The notes: generated from the sequence alone by a model not told the origin. A stretch of 64,000 nucleotides of DNA from Aerococcaceae bacterium DSM 111176 (GCA_015863215.1 JACBXN010000023.1:1-64000), one strand, 5' to 3'. Positions 15,940 to 25,316 are shown, counted from the first letter of the stretch. Translations and numbers: made by a program.

Positions 15940-16929
15940 TTAACGAATTCCCATTGCTTTTTCCATTTTCTCTAAAGTAATAGATGCAATTTCATTAGCA
16001 CGAACAGCACCATCTCGAATAATATCTTCGACTTCGTCGCCAGCCATTAATTGGTTATAACGCTCTTGAATCGGTTCGATTGTTGCCACTGTTAAGTCAG
16101 CTAAATCTGATTTAAATGCCCCGTAACCAGTACCTTGATATTCGCTAACAATATCATCGATATCACGCATTGATAAACTTGAATAAATATCCAGTAAATT
16201 GCTGACAGCAGGTTGGTTTTCTTTATCGTAATTCACTTCACCAATTGAATCTGTTACAGCGCTCTTGATTTTTTTAGTGATTTGTTTTGGTGTATCTAAT
16301 AAAGAAATAAAACCTTTAACATTTGAATCGGATTTACTCATCTTGCTTGATGGATCTTGTAAACTCATTACACGAGCGCCGTGATCTGGATATAGACCTT
16401 CTGGTTTAACAAGAATATCATTGCCGTTACCAAAACGACTATTAAATCTATCAACAAAATCACGTGTTAACTCAATATGTTGTCGTTGATCGTCTCCGAC
16501 AGGAACAAATTCAGCATCATAAAGAATAATATCACCAACCATTAAAGCAGGGTATGTAAGTAAACCAGCTCCAATGGATTCTTGCTTAGCTGCTTTATCT
16601 TTATATTGTGTCATACGTTCTAATTCACCTAAACCAAGATTACATTGAATTAACCATGCAGCTTGAGAGTGAGCTGGAACATCTGATTGTTTAAAGATAA
16701 TTGATTTACTTGGGTCAATTCCCATAGCTAAATATAGAGCAGTTAGGGATTTGGTGTTCTCTCTTAATACCTTAGGATCTTGTGGAACAGTAATCGCATG
16801 TTGGTTTACTACACAGTATACTGCTTCATAGTCATCTTGAAGTTCCACAAATCCTCTCATTGCACCGATATAGTTTCCGATCGTGGGTGTTCCAGAAGGT
16901 TGTACTCCTGAAAATATACGTTGTTTCAT
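15940..16929 (-). CDS. trpS: Tryptophanyl-tRNA synthetase
   Basis: A 329-aa class Ic tryptophanyl-tRNA synthetase, normal length. It shows the HIGH-equivalent T-I-G-N-Y-I-G near residue 15, the GxDQ-equivalent VGDDQRQHIELTRD that binds Trp and ATP, and the KMSKS loop KMSKSDSN near residue 195. The start at 16929 (MKQRIFSG) is preferred because AGGA lies five bases upstream; an in-frame ATG at 16941 has no good site. No T-box (AGGGTGGNACCGCG) is seen upstream, so control by uncharged tRNA is not supported. Confidence 0.95.
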   Translation of the reverse strand: MKQRIFSGVQPSGTPTIGNYIGAMRGFVELQDDYEAVYCVVNQHAITVPQDPKVLRENTKSLTALYLAMGIDPSKSIIFKQSDVPAHSQAAWLIQCNLGLGELERMTQYKDKAAKQESIGAGLLTYPALMVGDIILYDAEFVPVGDDQRQHIELTRDFVDRFNSRFGNGNDILVKPEGLYPDHGARVMSLQDPSSKMSKSDSNVKGFISLLDTPKQITKKIKSAVTDSIGEVNYDKENQPAVSNLLDIYSSLSMRDIDDIVSEYQGTGYGAFKSDLADLTVATIEPIQERYNQLMAGDEVEDIIRDGAVRANEIASITLEKMEKAMGIR

Positions 16930-17228
16930 ATTGGTCCTCATTTCTTTAAGTCTCTTACCCCTTATTATAGCGAAAAGTAAAGTTAAATAAAATAGGCAGA
17001 TTTTTGAATAAAACTATGTTAAAATAAAATTAGTTCGAAATCGAGAGTTGTTTTGGCTTTGTCCAAAAATTCTGCTCCCTTTATTTCACAAAGATGATAA
17101 ATAAATGAGAGATAGGACTTTAGTATGACTAAAATTTCTCAAGATATAATATAATTGATATAATGACTTGTTATAAGCTATTATACATAGTTTTATTAGT
17201 TAATTGCTAACAATATTTGATGAAAGGG
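16930..17228. other. Long intergenic region between trpS and spx
   Basis: About 300 AT-rich bases separate the divergent trpS and spx genes ahead of the spx promoter. A TATAAT lies just upstream of trpS on the minus strand without a good -35. A short hairpin (TTTTGG/CCAAAA) lies near 17050-17070. No gene or known RNA motif was recognised. Confidence 0.4.
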
Positions 17229-17257
17229 TTGGGATAAATCGCCTTTCGTGTTATAAT
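17229..17257 (+). promoter_or_regulatory. Predicted spx promoter
   Basis: TTGGGA (17229-17234), a 17-base spacer and TATAAT (17252-17257). It would give a leader of about 85 bases before the spx start at 17348. Confidence 0.6.
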
Positions 17258-17347
17258 AATTTATGGTTAGATTATTAAGAATATTATCTGGCATTATTAG
17301 TCATGAAACAGGCCCGTAACACTGAACAAAAGAGAGGAAAATTTCTT

Positions 17348-17746
17348 ATGGTTACACTGTATATTACACCAAGTTGTACTTCATGTCGTAAGGCACGTAC
17401 ATGGTTAGAAGAAAATGACATTGCTTATAAAGAGCGCAATATTTTTACAGAATCTTTAACGATTGATGAAATTAAAGAGATTTTATCTTTAACTGAAAAT
17501 GGTACTGAAGATATCGTATCAACGCGTTCAAAGGCATATTCAGAATTAAATATTGAATTAAGTGAATTACCACTTAATGATTTCTTCGAGCTAGTACAAG
17601 AAGAACCTGGTTTATTGAGACGCCCAATTATTATCGACGACCGTCGTTTACAAGTGGGGTATAATGAAGATGAAATTCGACGCTTCTTACCAAAAGAAGT
17701 TCGAGCACGTGAACTTGCTAAAGCAAGAGCAAGTGTAAATGAATAA
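17348..17746 (+). CDS. spx: Regulator Spx (ArsC-like)
   Basis: A 132-aa Spx protein, normal length. Spx binds the RNA polymerase alpha C-terminal domain and reprograms transcription in thiol stress. The redox switch CTSC is at residues 10-13 (P-S-C-T-S-C-R-K-A). The later [11 protein letters not shown] and [19 protein letters not shown] are characteristic, including the conserved Arg in RRPI. AGAGAGGAAAA precedes ATG 17348; the longer frame from 17303 lacks support. It is next to mecA, whose product brings substrates such as ComK or Spx-like factors to ClpCP in related species. Confidence 0.95.
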   Translation: MVTLYITPSCTSCRKARTWLEENDIAYKERNIFTESLTIDEIKEILSLTENGTEDIVSTRSKAYSELNIELSELPLNDFFELVQEEPGLLRRPIIIDDRRLQVGYNEDEIRRFLPKEVRARELAKARASVNE

Positions 17747-17751
17747 AAATT

Positions 17752-17780
17752 AAGCGGCTTAGGTCGCTTTTTTTTTTTTG
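17752..17780 (+). terminator. spx terminator
   Basis: A short 5-6-bp stem (17752-17757 with 17764-17769) followed by a long T run (about 13 T). Confidence 0.8.
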
Positions 17781-17844
17781 CTTTGTAATTGTGTCTTGCA
17801 ATATGGTCAGTGTTTGTTACAATGCAACTAATAAGGTAAAAGAT

Positions 17845-17872
17845 TTGTTTATTGAAACATAAGTATTATAAT
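17845..17872 (+). promoter_or_regulatory. Predicted mecA promoter
   Basis: TTGTTT (17845-17850), a 16-base spacer and TATAAT (17867-17872), 45 bases upstream of the mecA start. Confidence 0.5.
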
Positions 17873-17916
17873 AGTATTATAGAGAGTATTATGAAGAACT
17901 TACGGAGGTGAAAGTT

Positions 17917-18576
17917 ATGGAAATGGAACACATTAATGAAAATCTGATAAAGGTATTTATCAATGCGAACGATTTAGAGGAACGAGGTATTTCGTTTTTA
18001 GATTTAGTTAGCGGCCAAGAACATATTGAGCGATTCTTTTATTCGATTTTAGAAGAAGTTGATATTGATCAGCACTTTAGAGATTCCGAAGCTGTTACCT
18101 TCCAAGTTATGCCAAAACAAAATGGAATTGAACTTTATATCAGTCGAAATGATTTTGGTGATGTTGAGGGATGGAGTAGTGAGTTGACAAAACATCTCAT
18201 GGAGTCACATGATGAGGATCCCCAACATGAGGAAATGAAGCAGTCTACAGATAATCAAGCAGTTGAAGTACACCCTGATGAAAGCACACGCTCTTTAATT
18301 GTTAAATTAAGTGAGCTTGATGATGTAGTTGGAGTTTCAGTAGCCATTCATAACATTGAAAATATTCACGGCGATCTCTATTATTATCAAGAAAATTACT
18401 ACTTAGATATTAAATTTGGTACAAGTTTAGTATTACCACATCAAATAGAGGCAATTAAATATGCAGCTTTTGAGTATGGTGAAAAGTCAAAATTATCGCA
18501 ACCAATTTTACAAGAACATGCTAGTTTAATACGTGAAAGTGATGCTATTAAGTATTTTGCAACTGAATTAAAATAA
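17917..18576 (+). CDS. mecA: Adaptor protein MecA
   Basis: A 219-aa MecA, the adaptor that binds ClpC and hands over substrates (ComK in Bacillus, ComX/SigX in streptococci). The N-terminal substrate-binding domain has M-E-H-I-N-E-N-L-I-K-V and DLEERGISFLDL. An acidic linker (about 90-125) leads to the C-terminal ClpC-binding domain with LIVKLSELDDVVGVS and a stretch of aromatic residues (DLYYYQENYYLDI). The start ATG 17917 has GGAGG eight bases upstream; the frame also opens with GTG at 17908. Its position between spx and coiA links it to competence control. Confidence 0.92.
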   Translation: MEMEHINENLIKVFINANDLEERGISFLDLVSGQEHIERFFYSILEEVDIDQHFRDSEAVTFQVMPKQNGIELYISRNDFGDVEGWSSELTKHLMESHDEDPQHEEMKQSTDNQAVEVHPDESTRSLIVKLSELDDVVGVSVAIHNIENIHGDLYYYQENYYLDIKFGTSLVLPHQIEAIKYAAFEYGEKSKLSQPILQEHASLIRESDAIKYFATELK

Positions 18577-18583
18577 TTTACTC

Positions 18584-18613
18584 GACACTTACAGTTTGTA
18601 GGTGTCTTTTTTT
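18584..18613 (+). terminator. mecA terminator
   Basis: A 10-bp stem (18584-18593 with 18597-18606, one wobble) followed by seven T. Confidence 0.85.
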
Positions 18614-18687
18614 GTTCAATTTATAGCAATTTCCGATATTTTTCTCATTCTCAGTAATTTAGCTTATTTATTATATGAGGTGATTAC

Positions 18688-19689
18688 ATGTATGCTGCAT
18701 TAAATGAATCAGGAAAATTGTATTATGCATCAGAATTAAACTTAAATTCAACGAGTAAATGGTACTGTCCAAATTGTCGTGAACAGGTGCGTCTATCTAT
18801 TAGTAATAGAGGAAAGTTATATTTTAAACATTTAAGAAAACCATCACAAACCGGAGGTGGGGAATCATCAGAGCATTTGAAAGTAAAAAATGACTTAATT
18901 GAATATTTTCAACAGCAGAAATTACACATTAATCAGGAAGTTAGTTTCAATTCGATTGACCGAATTGCAGATATTGTTCTATCAGATCTGTCGTTAATTA
19001 TAGAAATTCAACACACTCCCATATCAAGTAATGAAATACGGAAGAGGACGAAAGCCTATAATCAATTAGGGTATCGTTGCATTTGGCTGATGACAACATC
19101 ACTTAAAAACCTAACTAAGCATCACCAATGGCAACAAGTTTTGATGCAACATAATGATGAACTCGACTATTTCCGAGTCTTTTATGATAATGGAATCAAA
19201 TTACAATGGGGCTATGAAGTCGTTAATAGGGGAGTTTTAAATTATTTTGAATACCATAGCGATAACACGATATTATTGAATTTTGATGCATCAGCTATCA
19301 AACGTAGTTCAGTTAAGCAAACACATTCGCATTCTTTAGGAACTTCCAGAATCAATTATCATAAACGGATGAGGTCACTAAAAAAAGATTATAGCTCACA
19401 TGAGTTTATTATGAAATTGTACGAAGCAGGAGTAAGACTAGACGACATACCACAGTGGATCATTATGGAACGGTGTTTTTTATTTGGTATTAAAACACTG
19501 CCATGGAAGTTCCTGACATTAATTTGGATTAGAAAGAACCAATCTGATCAATCCGTTGAATTAATAATTAAGAATCTAATACTTGAAGGTGAAGTTGAAT
19601 TTATGGACTTACCATTTATTAGTAGAGAAAGATGGCTAAATGATTTAGCAATTGGGATCAGTAAGTTGTTTGAAGATAACCAAGCATAG
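18688..19689 (+). CDS. coiA: Competence protein CoiA (nuclease-like)
   Basis: A 333-aa CoiA. The N-terminus has a small zinc-ribbon-like segment with CPNC (about residues 28-31) and F-K-H-L. The nuclease-like core (about 55-150) has SSEHLKVKNDLIEYF, then RIADIVLSDLSLIIEIQHTPIS, where the D-x(n)-E-x-Q pattern resembles PD-(D/E)xK folds. CoiA is needed after DNA uptake for recombination of incoming strands in streptococci. ATGAGGTGATTAC supplies the binding site. In Bacillus relatives it is followed by pepF; here a 300-base gap follows instead. Confidence 0.9.
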   Translation: MYAALNESGKLYYASELNLNSTSKWYCPNCREQVRLSISNRGKLYFKHLRKPSQTGGGESSEHLKVKNDLIEYFQQQKLHINQEVSFNSIDRIADIVLSDLSLIIEIQHTPISSNEIRKRTKAYNQLGYRCIWLMTTSLKNLTKHHQWQQVLMQHNDELDYFRVFYDNGIKLQWGYEVVNRGVLNYFEYHSDNTILLNFDASAIKRSSVKQTHSHSLGTSRINYHKRMRSLKKDYSSHEFIMKLYEAGVRLDDIPQWIIMERCFLFGIKTLPWKFLTLIWIRKNQSDQSVELIIKNLILEGEVEFMDLPFISRERWLNDLAIGISKLFEDNQA

Positions 19690-19992
19690 ATGATGGAGAA
19701 AATATTCAAGAGATTCCTAATGAAGATAGTAGGATTTATTAAAAATAAGAACCTGAAAATTAGAAAACGATAACATAGTTGCGATGTAAATTTGGAATTA
19801 ATTGAAAGTGAATAATTATTCGTGTAAAAGATTATCCGACAAAAATCCATTTATATGAGCGTTTATCGGAGTTCTTTTCCAGGGTGAAATATAATAAATT
19901 CTATTTCGAGAAAATAAATAGTGAAAAGACTTGAAAAACACCTGTTCTAATTGTATTCTAATATATAATAACTAAAGTTAGGTGGTTTAAAT
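19690..19992. other. AT-rich intergenic region
   Basis: About 300 bases with no recognised gene. A TATAAT-like element at 19964-19969 lies shortly before the esterase gene and probably belongs to its promoter, but a -35 at proper spacing is weak. No clear coiA terminator is seen. Confidence 0.35.
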
Positions 19993-20736
19993 ATGCATGT
20001 AGAATTTAGAAGTCATTGGAGCAGTCATTTAAATAGAGAAATGGCTATCAATCGTTATGGACACGCTGGGTTACCAATCGTAGTGTTTCCATCTTCAGGT
20101 GGATCACACAGTGAGTATGCGGATTTTGGTATGATTAATGCTTGCCGCGAATATATTGAAAATGGACAAGTTCAATTCTTTACACTATCAACAGTAGATA
20201 GTGAAAGTTGGTTAAATAAGCAAAAATCTATGCATGACCGAGCACAAATGCATTCGGCTTATGAGAAATACGTTATTAATGAAGCAGTACCATTCATTAA
20301 ATATGAAACTGGAAATTATGGCCCAATGATGACAACAGGGTGTTCAATGGGAGCATACCATGCATTGAATTTCTTCCTACAGCATCCAGATGTATTTAGG
20401 TCAACAATTGCATTGTCAGGTATTTATGATGCGCGTTATTTTGGTGGAGACTATGGTAATGACCCATTAGTTTATCAAAATTCACCATCAGATTACATTT
20501 GGAATCAAAATGATCCATGGTTTATTGATCAATACCGCCAATCGGATATTATTATCTCAACTGGTTTAGGTGATTGGGAAGAGGACGGACTACCGTCATA
20601 TTTCACATTGCGTGAGGCATTCAATGAAAAGAATATACCTGCGTGGTTTGATGTATGGGGCGATGATGTTTCTCATGACTGGATCTGGTGGCGTCACCAA
20701 ATGCCTTATTTCCTTGATAAGGTTATCAACAAGTAA
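19993..20736 (+). CDS. Alpha/beta-hydrolase esterase (Esterase D-like)
   Basis: A 247-aa serine esterase of the esterase D/S-formylglutathione hydrolase-like fold. The nucleophile elbow G-C-S-M-G lies near residue 115 (TTGCSMGAYHALNFF), and the probable catalytic His is in VSHDWIWWRH near residue 230. The start M-H-V-E-F-R-S-H-W-S-S and GLPIVVFPSSGGSHSEYAD are typical of a bacterial family of uncharacterised esterases. No signal peptide. AGGTGG precedes the ATG. It is followed after 27 bases by an ATP-grasp gene, suggesting one pathway acting on an unknown ester. Confidence 0.82.
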   Translation: MHVEFRSHWSSHLNREMAINRYGHAGLPIVVFPSSGGSHSEYADFGMINACREYIENGQVQFFTLSTVDSESWLNKQKSMHDRAQMHSAYEKYVINEAVPFIKYETGNYGPMMTTGCSMGAYHALNFFLQHPDVFRSTIALSGIYDARYFGGDYGNDPLVYQNSPSDYIWNQNDPWFIDQYRQSDIIISTGLGDWEEDGLPSYFTLREAFNEKNIPAWFDVWGDDVSHDWIWWRHQMPYFLDKVINK

Positions 20737-20763
20737 TATTAATACAATAAGGGAGGAATCGAC

Positions 20764-21927
20764 ATGAATTTTATCGTTACTTCACCGTTTTTCCCAGAGA
20801 ATTTTCAACAGTTTTCTGTCGAATTACATAATAAAGGAATCACTGTTTTAGGGATTGGCGAAGAACCTTATCAACAATTAGGGGCTAAAATACAAGCTGC
20901 TTTAACGGAATATTACCGTGTTGATGATATGAACGACCGCGATGAAGTAAAACGCGCGGTGGCATTCTTTTATCATAAATACGGTAAGATTGACCGTATC
21001 GAGTCGCAAAATGAACATTGGTTAGAATTAGATGCAGATTTAAGAACAGAATTTAATGTTTTAGGCATTAATAATTCTGATATTCGTAAAATTAAATACA
21101 AATCAGAAATGAAAAAGTTATTTGATGAAGCAGGGGTTCCAACAGTCGAGGGAGCAGTTATTACAACGACAGATGATTTCAAAGATGCAGTTAGTAAAAT
21201 TGGCTATCCCTCAATTGTCAAACCAGATAATGGCGTTGGAGCTGCAGCAACTTTTAAATTAGAGAATGAAGAAGATAGTGAACGATTTTTAAATGAGTGG
21301 GACAAATCAGTTGTTTACTTCATGGAACCGTTTGTTTCATTTGACCGCATTTTAACTTATGACGGTTTACTCGATCAAGATGGGGAAGTGGCATTTGAAA
21401 CGAGCTTAGTTTACGAAATTGCGCCATTGGATTTACTAACAACGAAGCAAGAAAATGTCTATTTTATCGATCACAAAATGGATGACAAACTCAAAGAGTA
21501 TGGACGTAAAATAATTAAAGCATTTGGATTTAAAGAGCGTTTCTTCCATATTGAGTTGTTCCAACGAGGAAATGATTATATTGCATTAGAATATAATTGC
21601 CGTCCAGCAGGTGGAAATACGATTGATGCATATAACTATGCGTATTCAATCAATTTATATGAACAATATGCCAATATTGTTAAAGATAATCAGTTTGTAC
21701 CAAGTGAGACAGAATCTGAATATTGTTTAACTGTATCACGCCGTGATGAATTTAATTATAGATATTCAAATGATGATATCCGAGCAAAATACGGTGACGA
21801 TGTTAAATTAATTACACGTGTTGGTAAGATTTTCTCTGAAATTATGGGAGATGACTATTACTGTATTAATTGCCGTTCAGAAGATGAAATCCAAGAAATT
21901 ATTCAATATGTATTAGAGAAGGCATAA
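20764..21927 (+). CDS. ATP-grasp ligase of unknown substrate
   Basis: A 387-aa ATP-grasp protein. The preATP-grasp part covers about 1-110, the central region has KYKSEMKKLFDEAGVPT and YPSIVKPDNGVGAAAT (ATP lid and nucleotide binding), and the metal-binding end has HIELFQRGNDYIALEYNCRP with Glu and Asn ligands. ATP-grasp enzymes join a carboxylate to an amine or thiol through an acyl phosphate. The substrate cannot be read from sequence; resemblance is to carbamoyl-phosphate synthase-like and biotin carboxylase-like proteins. GGGAGGAATCGAC precedes the ATG. It forms a two-gene unit with the esterase. Confidence 0.82.
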   Translation: MNFIVTSPFFPENFQQFSVELHNKGITVLGIGEEPYQQLGAKIQAALTEYYRVDDMNDRDEVKRAVAFFYHKYGKIDRIESQNEHWLELDADLRTEFNVLGINNSDIRKIKYKSEMKKLFDEAGVPTVEGAVITTTDDFKDAVSKIGYPSIVKPDNGVGAAATFKLENEEDSERFLNEWDKSVVYFMEPFVSFDRILTYDGLLDQDGEVAFETSLVYEIAPLDLLTTKQENVYFIDHKMDDKLKEYGRKIIKAFGFKERFFHIELFQRGNDYIALEYNCRPAGGNTIDAYNYAYSINLYEQYANIVKDNQFVPSETESEYCLTVSRRDEFNYRYSNDDIRAKYGDDVKLITRVGKIFSEIMGDDYYCINCRSEDEIQEIIQYVLEKA

Positions 21928-21940
21928 TCAATATAAAAAA

Positions 21941-21988
21941 CGCTTAAAATCAATGAGAACGTTCATTGATTTTAGGCGGTTTCTTTTT
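21941..21988. terminator. Bidirectional terminator between the ATP-grasp gene and trmB
   Basis: A stem of about 18 bp (21941-21960 with 21961-21978, near-perfect) with T-rich sequence downstream and AAAAAA upstream for the minus-strand gene. Confidence 0.85.
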
Positions 21989-21997
21989 TAGTAACTT

Positions 21998-22657
21998 TTA
22001 AATTTGTATCTCGTTATTATTTCTAAAGACAGCTTCTAAACGGTAGATGGGTTGGCCTTTAGCTGAGAATTTTTCTTCATATTCTGTCATGATATTACCT
22101 TCAAAATCAGAATGGTGTAAGTCTAACCAAACTTGTTTGAAATACATACCATATTTGCTCATACTTGAAAGTGAATATTCAAACAGTCCCATGTTATCTG
22201 TTTTAAAGTGAATTTCACCCGCATCAGGTAAAATATTTTCATATTGTGTTAAAAATTTTGGTGAGGTTAAACGACGTTTCTCATGGCGTGTTTTAGGCCA
22301 TGGATCACTAAAGTTTAAATATACTTGAGATACTTCAGCTTTTTCAAAGTATTCGTCTAAATCTCCACCATGACCATGTAAGATCATTAGATTAGGTAAA
22401 TCTTCTTCAATTTGAGCTTCAAGTATACTAATTACAACGCTCGTTTGTAGTTCCATCGCAATATAATTAATGTCAGGATGAGCTTTAGCCATTTCAATCA
22501 TAAAACGGCCTTTTCCTGATCCAACTTCTAAGTGGATGGGCTGATTCTGTTGGAAATGTTTTTGCCAATTGCCCTTAACATTATCATCTTCCCAAACGAC
22601 ATATTGAGGATGTTCCCTTAATTTGTCACTAGCCCAAGGTTTGTTTCTTAAACGCAT
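21998..22657 (-). CDS. trmB: tRNA (guanine-N7)-methyltransferase
   Basis: A 219-aa TrmB, standard length. It uses S-adenosylmethionine to make m7G46 in the tRNA variable loop. Motifs are LEVGSGKGRFMIEMA (SAM binding), AMELQTSVV, and the family signature NFSDPWPKTRHEKRRLT, then TDNMGLFEYSL and TEYEEKF. TTAAGGAGTAA precedes the ATG. It lies three bases downstream of ccrZ, the same order as in pneumococcus, and is translationally coupled to it. Confidence 0.95.
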   Translation of the reverse strand: MRLRNKPWASDKLREHPQYVVWEDDNVKGNWQKHFQQNQPIHLEVGSGKGRFMIEMAKAHPDINYIAMELQTSVVISILEAQIEEDLPNLMILHGHGGDLDEYFEKAEVSQVYLNFSDPWPKTRHEKRRLTSPKFLTQYENILPDAGEIHFKTDNMGLFEYSLSSMSKYGMYFKQVWLDLHHSDFEGNIMTEYEEKFSAKGQPIYRLEAVFRNNNEIQI

Positions 22658-22660
22658 GTA

Positions 22661-23458
22661 TTACTCCTTAAATTTAGTGTCATCTTGATGGATGATTCGA
22701 AGCAAGAGAATCATATCATTGACTTTATGTATTTGATTTTCACGGTGATACTGTTTGATTACAAAGAGTGCATTCATCTGGCTGTACCACTTAATTCGTT
22801 TATACTCTTTCGGTGTCACAGTCGCACCGTAGCGACTTAACCAATATAACCAGTCTTTGCCACGGATATATTGAATGAGTAATTTCGTAATGTCACTCAT
22901 TGGGTCTGAGATACTACACTGTTCCCAATCCACCAAAAATAATTGATCTTCGTCACTTAATAGAAAATTGTGATGATTTAAATCTCCATGACAAACCGTA
23001 TATTCAATGTCATAGAAATCATTATCAATTTCTGATTCCAAATCAGCAATCACTTGATTGAAAAACTTGTGTTCCGCTAATGACTCAGGTAAATCTTCAA
23101 AGTACGCATTAATGAAATCAACGGGACGTTTTACTTCGCCACCAATTTTTTGGAAAGTTTCTAGTAAGTTCTCCGATTCATGAACATGTTTGATTAATTG
23201 AATCACTCGATTGGAATTCATATCACCACGCTCTAACGTGTGGCCATCCTGCCATTCCTGAGCGGTTAAAATATCTCCTGAATAGGTACGTTGTGTCCAT
23301 TTTAATTTTGGAGCGATACCTTTTGCAGAGAGAGTGGGTGTGAAAGGTGAGATATTGCGCTTAAAAAAGACACGTTCATTATCACGGATACCCATGAACG
23401 CATCTCCTGTCTCACCTTGTAATGGATGGAATTCCCAGTCTGGATCTTGACTAAACAA
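22661..23458 (-). CDS. ccrZ: CcrZ/YtmP sugar or nucleoside kinase-like cell-cycle regulator
   Basis: A 265-aa protein of the aminoglycoside phosphotransferase/choline kinase fold. The catalytic loop C-H-G-D-L-N-H-H-N-F-L-L near residue 158 and the metal-binding FLVDWEQ near residue 178 are intact. Synteny with trmB identifies it with B. subtilis YtmP and pneumococcal CcrZ, which couples division (through FtsZ) to DnaA-driven replication. The start is TTG at 23458 with GGAGG eight bases upstream. First gene of ccrZ-trmB. Confidence 0.85.
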   Translation of the reverse strand: MFSQDPDWEFHPLQGETGDAFMGIRDNERVFFKRNISPFTPTLSAKGIAPKLKWTQRTYSGDILTAQEWQDGHTLERGDMNSNRVIQLIKHVHESENLLETFQKIGGEVKRPVDFINAYFEDLPESLAEHKFFNQVIADLESEIDNDFYDIEYTVCHGDLNHHNFLLSDEDQLFLVDWEQCSISDPMSDITKLLIQYIRGKDWLYWLSRYGATVTPKEYKRIKWYSQMNALFVIKQYHRENQIHKVNDMILLLRIIHQDDTKFKE

Positions 23459-23530
23459 TATTTCGCCTCCTCACAATTTCAAAACGATATTGTATCATTT
23501 TCAACCATCACTTTAAATAGATAAATGAAA

Positions 23531-23872
23531 TTAAATTCCTTGTTTTTTGATTGGATATGAATCAATGATGTTACCAGTGTAACAATCAGCAGCAAATTGG
23601 TAGTTTGTTTCTGTATCACCTACACGTACTGTAACGCCTCCGATATAAACTAAAGGCTTGCTCTCGAACAGTGTGTATTCAATTGGATCGTAATCTATCC
23701 ATGATCCTGTCACTTCTCCAACTGTTTCATAGTATTTTTTAGTTTCATCAAGTACAGTTGAAGCTTTTATAGGACGATTTTCATTAATAAACATGACAGC
23801 TGCTGCACCAAGAACAAGTCCGGTTGCTAACAGTAGTCCACCGAGTAATTTATTTTCATTTTTATCATTCAT
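23531..23872 (-). CDS. Small membrane-anchored protein of unknown function
   Basis: A 113-aa protein with one N-terminal TM helix (LLGGLLLATGLVLGAAAVMF, about residues 9-28) and an extracytoplasmic domain of about 80 residues. The C-terminal part (VRVGDTETNYQFAADCYTG-N-I-I-D) loosely resembles a PepSY-type domain, in which a terminal x-D-x-x-T-G-x-I/V motif is common. The start at 23872 has AAGGAG ten bases upstream; the frame is open up to 23995 without a site. It sits 72 bases upstream of ccrZ in the same direction. No function is claimed. Confidence 0.6.
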   Translation of the reverse strand: MNDKNENKLLGGLLLATGLVLGAAAVMFINENRPIKASTVLDETKKYYETVGEVTGSWIDYDPIEYTLFESKPLVYIGGVTVRVGDTETNYQFAADCYTGNIIDSYPIKKQGI

Positions 23873-24224
23873 TTTAAATGCGCTCCTTATTATTAAGTCG
23901 TGTCGAATAAGGCTATTATAGCACGAATTCAAACCAGTTTGAAATCCCCGAACATGTTGGGGTAATGTGGATAAGATTGACCAGACATCCCCCATATATT
24001 GGGATTTAGAATGGAAAAAGACAAGATTAACAAAGTTCTTGTAACATTAAAACTAAATAAAATTATATATAAAATTTAAAGACATCCAGTTAAGAAATAG
24101 TGTAATAATAAGCATGTCAAGATTTCACTCTTTAACTATTCCTATTTCTAAGTACCTATGCATTGATTTTGCGGTGTTTTTGTGACAAAATGATATAGAT
24201 AATGAAGTATGGAAGGGGATTGTT
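23873..24224. other. Divergent intergenic region
   Basis: About 350 AT-rich bases between the small membrane protein gene and the divergent M42 peptidase gene. It must hold both promoters; no pair with convincing -35 and -10 spacing was found, and no RNA motif is recognised. Confidence 0.35.
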
Positions 24225-25301
24225 ATGCCATTAGAACAAGATAGTTTGGCTTTAATTAAAAAATTTACAGAAGCTCAGGGGATTTCAGGTCAAGAAGGTC
24301 GTGTAAGAGCATTACTTGAAGAAGAGATGACCCCTTTAGTGGATGAAATTGAAATTTCCCCATTAGGAAATATTTTTGGTATTAAAAAGAGCAAAACACC
24401 AAATGCACCACGTTTAATGGTCGCTGCTCACATGGATGAAGTTGGCTTTATGGTGAAACTCATCCAAGAAAATGGACTGATTAAGGTAATTCCAATCGGT
24501 GGATGGAATGTATATGGTGTTTCAGCACAACGTTATACACTGCAAACAGAAAAGGGAGATTACCCAATTGTTTCTAGTATGGTAGCACCTCATTTATTAA
24601 GAGGTAAAAAACAAGACCAATTGAAACCTGAGGATATTATTTTCGATGCTGGATTTACTTCGAAAGAAGAGGCGGAGGAATATGGTGTAAAACCAGGTGA
24701 CGCGATTGTCCCTCAAGTTGAAACGATTTTTACAGCAAACCAAAAGAATATGATCGCTAAATCGTGGGATAACCGTTACGGGTGCGTTGTGGTAATTGAA
24801 ACACTTAAACAACTTCAAGACGCTGAATTGCCATTTGACTTAATTATTGGAGCAAGTGTTCAAGAAGAGGTAGGACTACGTGGGATTAAAGGTGCTGTTC
24901 ATAAATATCAACCAGATGCTTTTATTGCTGTTGACTGTTCACCTGCCGGAGATACTGAAAAAGGTGAGGACATTCAAGGTAAACTGGGTGAAGGCTTCTT
25001 ACTACGTATTCAAGATCCTGGTATGATTACACATCGTGGTCTTATTGATTATTTCATTAATACTGCTGATAAATTTGATATTAAATACCAACACTTTTTC
25101 TCAAAAGGAGGAACAGATGCTGGAGCTGCTCATTTAATGAATGAAGGAGTCCCATCAGCTGTTATTGGTGTGCCTGCTCGTTATATTCATGGTCATCAAG
25201 CATTATTTAACATTGAGGACTACCAATCAGCACGTAAAATGTTGTATCATACAATCACTGAATTTAATCAAGAAACTTTACAAAACATTTTAGATAAATA
25301 G
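24225..25301 (+). CDS. pepA: M42 family glutamyl/leucyl aminopeptidase
   Basis: A 358-aa M42 metallo-aminopeptidase (PepA/FrvX/YtoP type), normal length. Dinuclear metal ligands are visible: His in AAHMDEVGF (about residue 68), Asp in SWDNRYG, the EE pair in SVQEEVGLRG, Asp in FIAVDCSPA, and His in ARYIHGHQA (commonly ARYIHSH). The dodecamerisation domain lies between about 75 and 165. It trims N-terminal acidic or neutral residues from peptides in the cytosol. GGAAGGGGAT precedes the ATG. It starts the pepA-ytpR-unknown-murC run found in Bacilli. Confidence 0.9.
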   Translation: MPLEQDSLALIKKFTEAQGISGQEGRVRALLEEEMTPLVDEIEISPLGNIFGIKKSKTPNAPRLMVAAHMDEVGFMVKLIQENGLIKVIPIGGWNVYGVSAQRYTLQTEKGDYPIVSSMVAPHLLRGKKQDQLKPEDIIFDAGFTSKEEAEEYGVKPGDAIVPQVETIFTANQKNMIAKSWDNRYGCVVVIETLKQLQDAELPFDLIIGASVQEEVGLRGIKGAVHKYQPDAFIAVDCSPAGDTEKGEDIQGKLGEGFLLRIQDPGMITHRGLIDYFINTADKFDIKYQHFFSKGGTDAGAAHLMNEGVPSAVIGVPARYIHGHQALFNIEDYQSARKMLYHTITEFNQETLQNILDK

Positions 25302-25316
25302 AGGAGAATTTATATT

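Noticed and set aside
16930-17228. T-box leader of trpS
   Set aside because: No AGGGTGGNACCGCG element or specifier-type stem on the minus strand upstream of trpS.
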